DNA from: Solimonas sp036405815
GTDB taxonomy: Bacteria > Pseudomonadota > Gammaproteobacteria > Nevskiales > Nevskiaceae
Direction: 5' to 3'
NCBI GenBank assembly: GCA_036405815.1
Contig: DASWWX010000057.1
Location: 124,001 to 188,000 of the forward strand
DNA length: 64,000 nt
A program made the position numbers and the translations under genes. The notes beneath the pieces were generated by a model. That model was not told the origin of the DNA. It searched no databases and saw nothing but the letters and a program-made list of their open reading frames with translations. Below, piece after piece: positions 7,402 to 16,306 of the stretch; positions within the stretch are counted from its first letter, which is position 1; each line of letters begins with the position of its first letter.

Positions 7402-8418
7402 TCAGGGCACCAACACGACCTTGCCGGTGTTGCGGCGCGCTTCCATGTAGGCCTGCGCATCGCCGGCACGCTCGAAGGAAAAAGTCTGATCGACGTGCGG
7501 GCGCACCCAGCCGTCGGTGACGCCCTGCAGCAGGATGTCCATCCAGCGGCGGATCTTGTCTGCCTCGTGCCAGAGGTGGCCCATGTTCACGCCGAACACC
7601 GATTTGTTGAGGTTCATCAGCGGAATCGGATGGAAGAACGGCATGCCGGCGGCCATGGGCAGCAGGCGCAGCGGTCCGAACAGCTTCGACTGCGTGGCGC
7701 CGGAGATGCCGAACATGCCGAGCCTTCCGGTGCTGCGCAGCGCCGCGTAGCTCTTCTTCCAGTGATTGCCGCCCATGGGGTCGGTGATCAGTTCCACGCC
7801 ACGGCCGTCGGTGAGGCGTTTCAGTTCAGTCGGCCAGTCCCGCGTGCGGTAGTCGATCAGCTCGTGTGCGCCGCGCTGCTTCAGGAACGCGTGCTTGCCG
7901 CCGCTGGCGGTGCCGATGATGCGGGCGCCGATGTGACGCGCGATGTCGATCGCCGCCAGGCCCACGCCGCCGCCGGCGTTGTGGATCAGCACGGTGTCGT
8001 CGCGCGTCAGTGCACCCATGACCACCAGCAACTGCCAGGCGGTCAGGTAGTTCACCGGAATTGCCGCGGCCTGTTCGTGCGTCAGCGCAGCCGGTTTCTC
8101 GAACATCTGGTTCGCCGGCACGACCACGGTGTCCGCGTAGCCGCCGAAGCGCGTGAGACCGAATACCTGCTTGCCGATCCAGCCTTGCTCGACTTCGTCG
8201 CCGACCGCATCGACCGTGCCCGAGACCTCGTAGCCGACGACGCAGGGAATCTTCGGTGCATCCGGGTACAGGCCCTGGCGCGCCATGATGTCGGCGAAGT
8301 TGATGCCGCTGGCGCGCACCCGCACACGCAGCGAGCCGGGTGTCGGCGCCGGGTCCGCCGCTTCGCGAACCTGCAGGCGCTCCGGACCGCCGGTTGCCGT
8401 GATCCAGACCTGTTTCAT
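7402..8418 (-). CDS. Medium-chain dehydrogenase/reductase, quinone-oxidoreductase/VAT-1 type
   Basis: 338 residues from the ATG at 8418, preferred because MKQVWITATGGPERL is the natural MDR start; an upstream extension to 8466 adds residues unlike the family. The GroES-like N-terminal half carries VRASGINFADIMARQGLYP, and the Rossmann half carries HNAGGGVGLAAIDIAR. Zinc-ligand cysteines are not evident, placing it with the zinc-free NAD(P)H:quinone reductase/VAT-1 group, which reduces quinones or enones using NADPH. It converges with the transglutaminase-like gene and diverges from the SDR gene at 8558. Confidence 0.85.
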   Translation of the reverse strand: MKQVWITATGGPERLQVREAADPAPTPGSLRVRVRASGINFADIMARQGLYPDAPKIPCVVGYEVSGTVDAVGDEVEQGWIGKQVFGLTRFGGYADTVVVPANQMFEKPAALTHEQAAAIPVNYLTAWQLLVVMGALTRDDTVLIHNAGGGVGLAAIDIARHIGARIIGTASGGKHAFLKQRGAHELIDYRTRDWPTELKRLTDGRGVELITDPMGGNHWKKSYAALRSTGRLGMFGISGATQSKLFGPLRLLPMAAGMPFFHPIPLMNLNKSVFGVNMGHLWHEADKIRRWMDILLQGVTDGWVRPHVDQTFSFERAGDAQAYMEARRNTGKVVLVP

Positions 8419-8557
8419 GCCGCGCTCCGCGTCGATGCCGATGGCAAAAAAGCCGGCGCCGAGCATGCCACGACCTACGCCGGGCGGGTTAGGCGGCCAG
8501 ACTGCGCCGCTCCCACACTAAGGCCTGAACTTTCGACTGGATGACGAGGAGAGCGAG

Positions 8558-9313
8558 ATGGCGAAGCTGCAAGGCAAGGTGGCCCTGATCACGGGCGCGG
8601 GGCAGGGTGTGGGGCAGGGCATCGCGTTCGCGCTGGCCTCGGAAGGCGTGTCGATCGCGGTGACCGGCCGCACGAAATCCAAGCTCGATGCGACGGTGCA
8701 GGAGATCGAGACGCGCGGCGGCAAGGCGCTGGCGGTGGAGTGCGACGTCAAGAATGCGGCGTCGCTCGCCGCCTGCGTCGGCGCCGTGGTCAAGCACTTC
8801 GGCAAGCTCAACATCCTGGTCAACAACGCCCAGGAAGTGCCGTTGGGCACCTTGGAGCAGGTGACGGACGAGGCCTTCGCCGCTGGCTGGGAATCCGGCC
8901 CGCTGGCCACGTTCCGCCTGATGAAGCTGTGCCATCCGCATCTGAAGGGCGACGGCAACATCATCAACTTCGGTTCGTCCTCGGCGCTGCGCTGGGATCT
9001 GTCGGGCTACGGCGCCTACGCCGCCGCCAAGGAAGCGATCCGCCAGCTGACGCGCGCCGCCGCCTGCGAATGGGCCAAGGACGACATCCGCGTCAATGCG
9101 ATCCTGCCGCTGGCCGACTCGCCGGCGATGCAGTGGTGGACGCGCGAGCGCCCCGAAGAAGCCGCGGCGTTCATCGCCACCGTGCCGCAGGGCCGCGTCG
9201 GTTCCTGCGAGCAGGACATCGGCCGCTTCGTTGTCTCGCTGGTGTCGGACGATTCGCGCTACATCACCGGCCAGTCGATCGGCGTCGACGGCGGTCAGGC
9301 GTTCCTGGGCTGA
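8558..9313 (+). CDS. Short-chain dehydrogenase/reductase
   Basis: 251-residue classical SDR. The NAD(P) motif TGAGQGVGQG is at 13-22, the NNAQ block near 91, and the active-site YAAAK near 152-156 with the upstream serine in NFGSSSA. The C-terminal ITGQSIGVDGGQAF is standard. GGAG lies about 8 bases before the start. The crotonase gene follows after 7 bases, so the two likely form a small operon acting on an acyl-CoA or alicyclic alcohol. The specific substrate cannot be read from the sequence. Confidence 0.88.
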   Translation: MAKLQGKVALITGAGQGVGQGIAFALASEGVSIAVTGRTKSKLDATVQEIETRGGKALAVECDVKNAASLAACVGAVVKHFGKLNILVNNAQEVPLGTLEQVTDEAFAAGWESGPLATFRLMKLCHPHLKGDGNIINFGSSSALRWDLSGYGAYAAAKEAIRQLTRAAACEWAKDDIRVNAILPLADSPAMQWWTRERPEEAAAFIATVPQGRVGSCEQDIGRFVVSLVSDDSRYITGQSIGVDGGQAFLG

Positions 9314-9320
9314 TCCGGCG

Positions 9321-10088
9321 ATGACGACCAACACGCCGGTGCAGATCAGCCGCGACGGCGGCGTTGCGACGCTGAGCCTGCAGGGGCGCATGCCGGTGAT
9401 TTCGCTGGCGCTGGGTCGTGCGCTGGCCGATTCGCTGGAGGCGCTGGCGCGCGATGCGGACACCCGCGTCGTCGTGCTGCGCGGCGAACAGCAGCAGTTC
9501 TGCGCGGGCGGCGATATCGCGGCGATTCGTGACGCCATCGCCGATCCGGATCATCTGCTGGCGCCGATCATCGACCAGTTGCACCGTAGCGTGCGCGCAA
9601 TCCAGGCGATGCCGCAGCCGGTGATCGCCAGCATCGCCGGCGCTGCGGCCGGCGGTGGCCTGTCGCTGGCGCTGGGCTGCGATCTGATCGTCTGCGCAGC
9701 GGACGCACGCTTCGTCGTTGGCTATCCGGCGCTGGGCACGTCCTCGGACGGCGGCCTGAGCTACACGCTGACGCGGCGCGTGGGGTCGATGCGTGCGCTC
9801 GACGTGATGCTCGGTCGCGGTGCGTTCGACGCCGCGCAGGCCGAAACCTGGGGGCTGGTGGCGCGCGTGGTGGCGCCGGAGACGCTGGCGGCGGAAACCG
9901 CCACCTACGCCGCGCAGCTCGCGCGGCATTCGCCCCACGTGCTGCGCGAGTTCAAGCATCTGGTCGGTCGTGGCGATGCAGAGTCGCTGTCGGCGCAGCT
10001 TGACGCCGAGAAGGCCGCGTTCCTGCGCTGCGCGCGTACGCCGGAGTTCGCGGCCCGCGTGCAGGCGTTCCTGGACCGTCGCAAGTAG
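9321..10088 (+). CDS. Enoyl-CoA hydratase/isomerase (crotonase) family protein
   Basis: 255 residues. The oxyanion-hole blocks are present as FCAGGDIAAI and GAAAGGGLSLALGCDL. The region where hydratases carry the second catalytic Glu reads YPALGTSSDGGLSYTL, with an Asp, resembling the PaaG/isomerase branch rather than canonical hydratases. It is the second gene of a pair with the SDR ending 7 bases upstream. Hydration, isomerisation or ring cleavage of a CoA thioester are all possible. Confidence 0.86.
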   Translation: MTTNTPVQISRDGGVATLSLQGRMPVISLALGRALADSLEALARDADTRVVVLRGEQQQFCAGGDIAAIRDAIADPDHLLAPIIDQLHRSVRAIQAMPQPVIASIAGAAAGGGLSLALGCDLIVCAADARFVVGYPALGTSSDGGLSYTLTRRVGSMRALDVMLGRGAFDAAQAETWGLVARVVAPETLAAETATYAAQLARHSPHVLREFKHLVGRGDAESLSAQLDAEKAAFLRCARTPEFAARVQAFLDRRK

Positions 10089-10405
10089 CCGAGTGCGGCC
10101 GGGGTTTTGCAGGGCCCAGGCACTTGGTCTATCGTGCGCGCCGCCATGCGTACACCGCTTCTCCTTGCTGTCTGCTCCTCGCCGCGACCCGGCGTGACGG
10201 CGGGCGTGCGCGCGGCGCCTTCCTGCGGCACATCCAAAAAACAGCGTTTCGCCTGACGGGCACGCTGTCCCGTCGGCCGCCCGACGGGAATCTGCGCCGC
10301 GGTTTCGTTGCTCCTTGAGTTGCCCCCGCAGTCTTTCCGCCGGCTCCCGTGCCGATGGTCCAGCGCGCTGCGCTGTCCACCATCCTTCGTACCGGAGTCA
10401 TCGAC
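10089..10405. other. Intergenic region upstream of the DapA-family gene
   Basis: 317 bases with no supported gene. TCCCGTCGG (10268-10276) and CCGACGGGA (10281-10289) form a 9-bp stem with a CCGC loop. It may end the crotonase transcript, although no T-run follows. A 36-codon frame from 10146 has no family resemblance and is not called. Confidence 0.5.
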
Positions 10406-11299
10406 ATGACCGCTGCATCTTCACTCGACCCATTCCACGGCATCTGGGTCCCGCTCATCACCCCGTTTCGCGACGGCGCGCCGGATCTCGTCGCGCTGCA
10501 GCGCCTGACCGGGCATCTGCAACAGCAAGGCGTGGACGGCTTCGTCGTCTGCGGCACTACCGGCGAGCCGGCGACGCTCAGCGACGACGAGCAGCAGCGC
10601 GTGCTCGCCGCCGTGCTGGAGGTCGCGCAAGACCGCACGCCGGTCGTCTTCGGCCTCAGTGGCAACGACACCGCGGCGATGACCGCGCGCCTGCGCGCGC
10701 TGGCATCGCAACCGCTGGCGGGCTGGCTGGTCAGCGCGCCGTACTACACGCGCCCGTCGCAGGATGGCATCCGCCGGCATTTCGAAGCCCTGGCCGATAC
10801 CACCGAGCGGCCTTTGTTGCTCTACAACATCCCCTATCGCAGCGGTGTGGCGATGGAGACATCGACGCTGCAGGCGCTGGCGCGGCATCCGCGCATCGTC
10901 GGCATCAAGCAGAGCGCCGGCCATGATCTCGATCAGCTCTCGGCCTTGATCGATGACACCGGTCTGCGCGTGCTCAGCGGCGAGGACGCATTGATCTTCG
11001 TCTGCGCCTGCCTGGGTGGGCACGGCGCCATCGCCGCCGCGGCGCACGTGCGCCCCGATCTGTATCGCCGGCTGTGGGCGCTGACCCAGGCGGGCCGGCT
11101 CGACGAGGCGCGGCGCCTGCATCGTGCGCTGCTGCCGTGGATTCGCCTGCTGTTCGCCGAGCCCAATCCGGCGCCACTCAAGGCGGCGCTGGCGATGATG
11201 GGCTTGATTCCGGACGGGCTGCGCCTGCCGATGACCGAGGCTTCCACTGATCTGCGCCAGCGGCTCGAACGGGCACTGCCGCAGGTGCTGGCCTTGTGA
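10406..11299 (+). CDS. Dihydrodipicolinate synthase/N-acetylneuraminate lyase family aldolase
   Basis: 297-residue (beta/alpha)8 class I aldolase from the ATG at 10406, which has GGAG 12 bases upstream. The key residues are visible: GTTGEP (Thr51/Thr52), the proton-relay tyrosine in YNIPYRSG (Tyr140), Arg145 of the same block, and the Schiff-base lysine in GIKQSAG (Lys168). All residues needed for dihydrodipicolinate synthase are present, but the gene stands alone and the C-terminal half diverges, so a pyruvate-dependent aldolase of sugar-acid catabolism is equally possible. Confidence 0.85.
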   Translation: MTAASSLDPFHGIWVPLITPFRDGAPDLVALQRLTGHLQQQGVDGFVVCGTTGEPATLSDDEQQRVLAAVLEVAQDRTPVVFGLSGNDTAAMTARLRALASQPLAGWLVSAPYYTRPSQDGIRRHFEALADTTERPLLLYNIPYRSGVAMETSTLQALARHPRIVGIKQSAGHDLDQLSALIDDTGLRVLSGEDALIFVCACLGGHGAIAAAAHVRPDLYRRLWALTQAGRLDEARRLHRALLPWIRLLFAEPNPAPLKAALAMMGLIPDGLRLPMTEASTDLRQRLERALPQVLAL

Positions 11300-11347
11300 T
11301 GCTGCCCGCGAAAAACCTACGAAGCATCTACGTTCGGCGTGCGGCGA

Positions 11348-12898
11348 TCACAGTGCGAACTTGATCGCCGCCGCCATCGTCTCCTTGATCCGGTCCGACG
11401 TCGGACGCCGGCGCCACTCGGCCGGCGTGATCTCGTGCGCGGTCTTGAGGTCGTCCTCGAACATGCGTTCCATCTGCGTGCCGAAGCGGCGGCCGATGAC
11501 GATGGCGTTGGCCTCGTCGTTGTGGATGAAGCTGCGGTAGTCGAGATTGGCGGACCCGACGGTGGCCCAGACGCCGTCGACGACCGCGGTCTTGGCGTGC
11601 AGCACGGTGTCCTGGTACTCGTAGAGGCGGATGCCGGCGTCGAGCAGGCGCTGGTAGTGGTGGCGCGCGGCGTACATGAGCACCTTCACATCGGTTTCAC
11701 CGGGCATCAGCAGGCGCACGTCGACGCCGCGCCTGGCGGCCGCTTCCAGCGTGGCGATGAACTCGTCGTTGGGCGCGAAGTAGGCCTGCGTGATCCAGAC
11801 CCGGCGCCGCGCATGCTGGATCGCGGCGAGATAGGTACCGTAGATCGCCGCCTCCATCTTCGGTGGGCGACCGCTGAGCGTGCGCATCAGCGAACCGGCC
11901 GGCGCCAGCAACTGGTCGAGCAGGTCCTGACCCTGGTCGGTGACGGTGCGCACCAGTTGGTCGCCCTGTTCGCGCAGCGGCGGGAAGAATGCATCGTGCT
12001 CGGGCGCGGCGTCGCCCAGATCCTTCCAGTAGTCGAGGAACAGGCGCTGGAACTCGGCGACGGCGGGGCCGTCGATGCGGATGTGGGTATCGCGCCAGCC
12101 CGGCGCACCGCGGCCGCTGGAGCCGAGGCCAGAGCCCGATCCGCTGCCCAGTCCGCTACCGGCGCCGAGCCCGGACCCGACGCCCGAACCCAGACCCGAA
12201 CCGGCGCCTGCGCCCGAGCTGGGGCCGGAGCCGCTGGTGTAGTCGTCGGTGATGTTGATGCCGCCGGTGAAGGCGACCTGACCATCGACGACCAGCACCT
12301 TGCGATGGCTGCGACGGGTGATGCGCCACAGGCGCGGGTCCTTGAGCAGGTTGACCGTGTTGAATTCGCGCAGCTCGACGCCGGCCTCGCGCAGGCGCGC
12401 ACGGAACGCCTCACCCGCACCCATGCCGCCGATGCCGTCGACGATGACGCGCACGTCCACGCCGGCGCGCCGGCGCTCGATCAGCGCCTGTGCGTAGCGT
12501 TCGCCGAGTTCGTCCGCGGTCAGCAGGTAGATATCGAGATGGACGTGGTGCCGCGCCTTCGCGATCGCACCCAGCTGCGCGTCGTGGGTCGAGGGGCCAT
12601 CCTTGAGCAGCGTCACCTGGTTGCCGGCCAGCAGCGGCCGGCGCGCCAGCGCAGCCTCGATGCGCGCCAGCTTGTGCACAAACGCCAGATCGCCGTCACC
12701 GACCGCCGCACGCAGCGCCGCCTCGCTGGGCTGCGGCGCGCAGACGCGTTGTTGCAGCAGCTCGAAGCGCTCGACGCGGCTGTCGATCTGTCGCGCGTCG
12801 GGGAGGCTCGCGCAGCCGGCCAGAGCGCACAGGGCCAGCGCCGCCAGGCTGGCGCGCAGCGGTCGGCACGGCGACGTCGCGGGATCGGATCGGGACAT
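11348..12898 (-). CDS. Phospholipase D / cardiolipin synthase-like lipoprotein with Gly/Ser insert
   Basis: 516 residues from the ATG at 12898, chosen because it puts the lipobox ALAGC (about residues 25-29) after a proper hydrophobic signal. Two HKD motifs define the PLD superfamily: SHRKVLVVD in the first half and LHAKTAVVDG in the second. The C-terminal block GSANLDYRSFIHNDEANA is typical of ClsB/ClsC-type enzymes, which join or hydrolyse phosphatidyl groups. About 13 residues after the first HKD motif, a Gly/Ser-only run of about 42 residues interrupts the first catalytic domain; the frame is intact on both sides. It is probably anchored by lipid in the envelope. Confidence 0.88.
   Translation of the reverse strand: MSRSDPATSPCRPLRASLAALALCALAGCASLPDARQIDSRVERFELLQQRVCAPQPSEAALRAAVGDGDLAFVHKLARIEAALARRPLLAGNQVTLLKDGPSTHDAQLGAIAKARHHVHLDIYLLTADELGERYAQALIERRRAGVDVRVIVDGIGGMGAGEAFRARLREAGVELREFNTVNLLKDPRLWRITRRSHRKVLVVDGQVAFTGGINITDDYTSGSGPSSGAGAGSGLGSGVGSGLGAGSGLGSGSGSGLGSSGRGAPGWRDTHIRIDGPAVAEFQRLFLDYWKDLGDAAPEHDAFFPPLREQGDQLVRTVTDQGQDLLDQLLAPAGSLMRTLSGRPPKMEAAIYGTYLAAIQHARRRVWITQAYFAPNDEFIATLEAAARRGVDVRLLMPGETDVKVLMYAARHHYQRLLDAGIRLYEYQDTVLHAKTAVVDGVWATVGSANLDYRSFIHNDEANAIVIGRRFGTQMERMFEDDLKTAHEITPAEWRRRPTSDRIKETMAAAIKFAL
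12109..12235 (-). repeat. Gly/Ser low-complexity coding repeat inside the PLD gene
   Basis: Imperfect 6- and 12-base repeats encode units such as SGLGSG, GAGSGLG and SGSGSG, about 42 residues in all. The repeat lies between the first HKD motif and the next conserved block (PGWRDTHIRIDG). All units are multiples of three, so copy changes would preserve the frame. Confidence 0.85.
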
Positions 12899-13053
12899 GC
12901 GGCACTGCGCAGGCGGGTGGCGTGCACGGTTTGACCCATCGCCGCTGAATCGATGGTGAACCTCTCCGTTTGGGGGAGGCGGCGTGCGGCCGCGGCTACC
13001 AAAGTCGCGGTCAGGCGCCACGCCGGTCGTGGCCACCCAGGAATCACGAGCCC

Positions 13054-14286
13054 ATGTCCTCGACGACGATCTCGCCCGACGCGTACACGCCCATCCGCCT
13101 CGGCCCGCTGACGCTGCGCAACCGCTTCATCAAGTCCGCCACCAACGAGGGTATGGCCAAGAACGGCATGCCGTCGAAGGCGCTGGTCGAGCACCACCGG
13201 CGCATGGCAGCCGGCGGCTCGGCGATGACCACGGTGGCCTACTGCGCGGTCAGCCCGGACGGCCGCACCTTTGTCGATCAGGTCTCGCTGAACGCGCCGA
13301 GCGTGCCGCATCTGCGCGCGCTCACCGATGCCGTGCACCGCGAGAACGCGGCGGCCTGTGCGCAGATCACGCACGGCGGCGCTTTCAGTTTCGTGCCGGA
13401 ACTCACCACGAAGTACCCGCTCAGCGCGTCCGGCGGCTTCAATCCGGCGGGGGTGATCGCGGGGCGCTTCTTCAAGACCGCGATGACGCGCGAGCACATG
13501 AACCGCGTCACGCAGCAGTTCATCGACGGCGCGATGCTCGCGCGCGAGGCCGGCTTCGATGCGGTCGAGATCCACATGGGACACGGCTATCTGCTGAGCC
13601 AGTTCCTGTCGCCGCACTACAACAAGCGCCGCGACGAGTACGGCGGGGCGGCGATACAGCGCGCGCGCTACCCGGCCGAGGTCCTGTCGCGCGTGCTCGA
13701 CGCCGTCGGCAAGCATCTGGCTGTGACCTGCAAGATCTGCGTGACCGAAGGCCACAAGCGCGGCGCCACCGCCGATGACGCGGCCGATGTAGCGCGCGTG
13801 CTGGAGCGCGCCGGCGCGCACCTGCTGGTGCTCAGCGGCGGCATGAACGTCGAGGCGCCGTGGGCGATCTTCGGCAGCAACATGCCGGCCGCGGCGGTGG
13901 AGGCGATCCAGAATCCCGTGGTCAAGGTCGCGAGCAAGCTGATGCGTCTGTGGGAGCCGAAGCTGGAATTCCGCGAGCTGTATTTCCTGGAGCATTCGCG
14001 CAAGGTTCGCGCGGCGGTGACGATGCCGCTGGCCTATCTGGGCGGCGCGAAATCCGTCGCTGGCGTGAACCAGGCGCTGGCCGACGGTTTCGACTGCGTG
14101 GTCATGGGCCGTGCGCTGATCCACGAGCCGAATCTGGTCAACCAGTTCCGCGACGGCACCGCGACCGTGTCCGGCTGCACCGCCTGCAATCACTGTGTGC
14201 CGATGATGTACACCGACGGTGGCACCGGCTGCGTGCTGCATGCGCCGAACGATGTGAAGCTCAACCAGACGCCGGCGGCCTCATGA
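13054..14286 (+). CDS. Old-yellow-enzyme family NADH:flavin oxidoreductase with Cys cluster
   Basis: 410 residues, one FMN TIM barrel. Family blocks: PLTLRNRFIKSATNEGM, AQITHGGAF, DAVEIHMGHGYLLSQFLSP and MGRALIHEPNL. After the barrel, four cysteines at about 375, 378, 381 and 393 resemble the 4Fe-4S cluster of 2,4-dienoyl-CoA reductase, but the FAD/NADH domain that usually follows is absent. It may take electrons from a separate partner, or the cysteines may be structural. The start overlaps nothing, and the stop overlaps the next SDR start (ATGA). Enone or enoyl reduction is the likely chemistry; the substrate is unknown. Confidence 0.86.
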   Translation: MSSTTISPDAYTPIRLGPLTLRNRFIKSATNEGMAKNGMPSKALVEHHRRMAAGGSAMTTVAYCAVSPDGRTFVDQVSLNAPSVPHLRALTDAVHRENAAACAQITHGGAFSFVPELTTKYPLSASGGFNPAGVIAGRFFKTAMTREHMNRVTQQFIDGAMLAREAGFDAVEIHMGHGYLLSQFLSPHYNKRRDEYGGAAIQRARYPAEVLSRVLDAVGKHLAVTCKICVTEGHKRGATADDAADVARVLERAGAHLLVLSGGMNVEAPWAIFGSNMPAAAVEAIQNPVVKVASKLMRLWEPKLEFRELYFLEHSRKVRAAVTMPLAYLGGAKSVAGVNQALADGFDCVVMGRALIHEPNLVNQFRDGTATVSGCTACNHCVPMMYTDGGTGCVLHAPNDVKLNQTPAAS

Positions 14287-15257
14287 GCGCGACGCCGCTC
14301 GATACGGTGGCGTGGGCGCGCACGCGACTGCCATCGCTGGACGGTCGTCGCGCGTTGGTGACCGGCGCGGCCAGCGGGCTGGGTTACGAGACCGCGCTGG
14401 GTCTGGCCGCGCGCGGCGCCGAGGTGATCCTGGCCGACCGCAACGTCGAAGGCGGCGGGGCGGCGCTGGGCCGCATCCGCGAGCAGCTGCCGCAGGCCCT
14501 GGTCGAGTTCCGACAAATCGATCTGGCGGAACTGGCGCAGATTCGCGCGTTCGCGCGCGCGCTGGAGGGTGAGCGTCGCGCGCTGGATGTGCTGGTCGCC
14601 AACGCCGGCATCCTGCCGCCGCTGCAGCGGCGCACCACGGTTGATGGATTCGAGCTGAAGTTCGGCATCAACGTGCTCGGCCACTTCGCGCTGGTCGGCG
14701 GTCTGCTCGGCAGCCTGCAGCGCAGCACGTCGCCGCGCGTGGTCTGGGTGTCGAGCCTGGTGCACCGGCAGGCGCAGATCGATTTCGACGATCTCAACGC
14801 CGAGACGCGTTACGCGCCGCAGCGCGCCTACAACCAGGCCAAGCTGGCTTGCCTGATGCTGGCACTGGAGACGCAGGCGCGGGCGCAAGCCGCGGGTTCG
14901 CGTCTGCAGGTGCTGGCGGCGCATCCGGGCGTGGCCAAGACCGCGCTCGGCGACAGCCGCAACGGTCAGCCGCGTCGCGGCGTGGTGGATCATCTGACCG
15001 ATGTCGCATTCAACATCGCGATGCGCTTCTTCAGTCAGCCGCAGGGCGAGGGCGCGCGGCCGATCCTGCACGCGGCGGCGGCCACGGATGCGCGTGGCGG
15101 CGAGTTCTACGGACCGGACGGTTTTGGCGAGATGCGCGGCGCGCCCACGCGCGTGACGGCCTCGAAGCTGGCGCTGGACGCCGGCGCGCGCGCGCGGCTG
15201 TGGACCGAGTGCGAGGCGATGACCGGCGCCGTCTACGGTTGGCGTCGCGACGGCTGA
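14283..15257 (+). CDS. SDR of the retinol-dehydrogenase-like type
   Basis: 324 residues. NAD(P) motif TGAASGLGYE near 28-37, ANAGIL in place of NNAG near 108, active site YNQAK near 183 with the serine block VWVSSLVHR upstream. The long C-terminal part (YGPDGFGEMRG, RLWTECEAMTG) is typical of WWOX/retinol-dehydrogenase-like SDRs acting on bulky hydrophobic alcohols. It is coupled to the OYE gene by a 4-base ATGA overlap, suggesting that the two act in sequence on the same hydrophobic compound. Confidence 0.86.
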   Translation: MSATPLDTVAWARTRLPSLDGRRALVTGAASGLGYETALGLAARGAEVILADRNVEGGGAALGRIREQLPQALVEFRQIDLAELAQIRAFARALEGERRALDVLVANAGILPPLQRRTTVDGFELKFGINVLGHFALVGGLLGSLQRSTSPRVVWVSSLVHRQAQIDFDDLNAETRYAPQRAYNQAKLACLMLALETQARAQAAGSRLQVLAAHPGVAKTALGDSRNGQPRRGVVDHLTDVAFNIAMRFFSQPQGEGARPILHAAAATDARGGEFYGPDGFGEMRGAPTRVTASKLALDAGARARLWTECEAMTGAVYGWRRDG

Positions 15258-15344
15258 TCCCGCGACAGTTGAGCCGCTGCCGCATCTTCGCGCTGACGTG
15301 ATCCGCGGCGCGACGGGTGCGACCGGTGGGGCGAATCGCGGGCC

Positions 15345-16268
15345 TTAGAGGTCGTAGCGCACGCCGGTCATCTGCTCGGAGCGTTCCCAGAGTCCCGCGG
15401 CCAGCGCGGTGTCGTAGGCGCGACGCATGCCGCGTACGCGCATCGGGTGGCCGCGGAACTGCAGCGGGCCGTTGGGGCCGTAGTAGTCGCCGCGCTGTGC
15501 GTCGGCCGAGGTCGCCGCATACAGCGTCGGCAGTGCGCCGAGCGCGGCGGGCTGGGCGAGGATGCGGTTGCCGATCGTGATCAGGCGGCCGAACAGCGAG
15601 GTCGGGCTGTGGCCGCCGAAGCCGATGTTGGTCGCCGAGTAGCCCGGATGCGCCGCCAGGCTGTGCGTGGCGACGCCGCGTTGGCGCAGGCGCCGGTCCA
15701 GTTCCAGCGCGAACACGAGGTTGGCGAGCTTGGAGCGACCGTAGGCGCGCGAGCGCGAGTAGGGCGCGCGCTCCCAGTTGAGATCGCCCAGCGGCAGCGC
15801 GCCGCTGCGGTGCGCGAGACTGCTGACGGTGACGACGCGTGCGGCCGGTGCGGCGTTGAGGCGGTCCAGCAACAGGCCGGTCAGCGCGAAGTGGCCGAGG
15901 TGATTGGTGCCGAACTGCAGCTCGAAGCCGTCGCGCGTCTTGCCGTAAGGCGTCGCCATGATGCCGGCGTTGTTGATCAGCAGGTCCAGCCGCGGGTGAC
16001 GCAGCGCGACCTCGGCGGCAGCCTCCCGCACGGAAGCCAGCGACGACAGATCCAGCGGCAGGAACTCGAGCGCGGCGTCCGGCACCTCGGCGCGGATCGA
16101 GTCGATCGCGACGCGCGCCTTGTCGGCGCCGCGGCAGGCCAGGATCACCTGCGCGCCGCGCATCGCCAGCGCCTGTGCGGTCGCAAGGCCCAGGCCGCTG
16201 TTGGCGCCGGTGATCAGCGCGACGCGGCCGGCCTGCGAGGGAATGTCGGCTTCGGTCCAGAGATTCAT
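15345..16268 (-). CDS. SDR of the retinol-dehydrogenase-like type
   Basis: 307 residues, similar in layout to the converging SDR at 14283: TGANSGLGLATA near 20, NNAGIMATPYG near 98, YGRSKLAN near 175, and the C-terminal YYGPNGPLQFRG and LWERSEQMTG blocks. The two lie tail to tail and share the same subfamily signature, pointing to an old duplication or to two enzymes for related substrates. The serine hydrolase gene lies 38 bases upstream in the same direction. Confidence 0.87.
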   Translation of the reverse strand: MNLWTEADIPSQAGRVALITGANSGLGLATAQALAMRGAQVILACRGADKARVAIDSIRAEVPDAALEFLPLDLSSLASVREAAAEVALRHPRLDLLINNAGIMATPYGKTRDGFELQFGTNHLGHFALTGLLLDRLNAAPAARVVTVSSLAHRSGALPLGDLNWERAPYSRSRAYGRSKLANLVFALELDRRLRQRGVATHSLAAHPGYSATNIGFGGHSPTSLFGRLITIGNRILAQPAALGALPTLYAATSADAQRGDYYGPNGPLQFRGHPMRVRGMRRAYDTALAAGLWERSEQMTGVRYDL

Positions 16269-16306
16269 GGTGTCGGTATGAAGCGAAGGCTCGATCAGGT
16301 AATGGC

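Noticed and set aside
10146..10256. A 36-codon frame upstream of the DapA-family gene that might be a leader peptide
   Set aside because: No ribosome binding site, no regulatory codon run and no attenuator structure.
12613..14241. A 542-codon minus-strand frame over the OYE gene
   Set aside because: It is a shadow of the OYE gene; only its end coincides with the PLD region in another frame.
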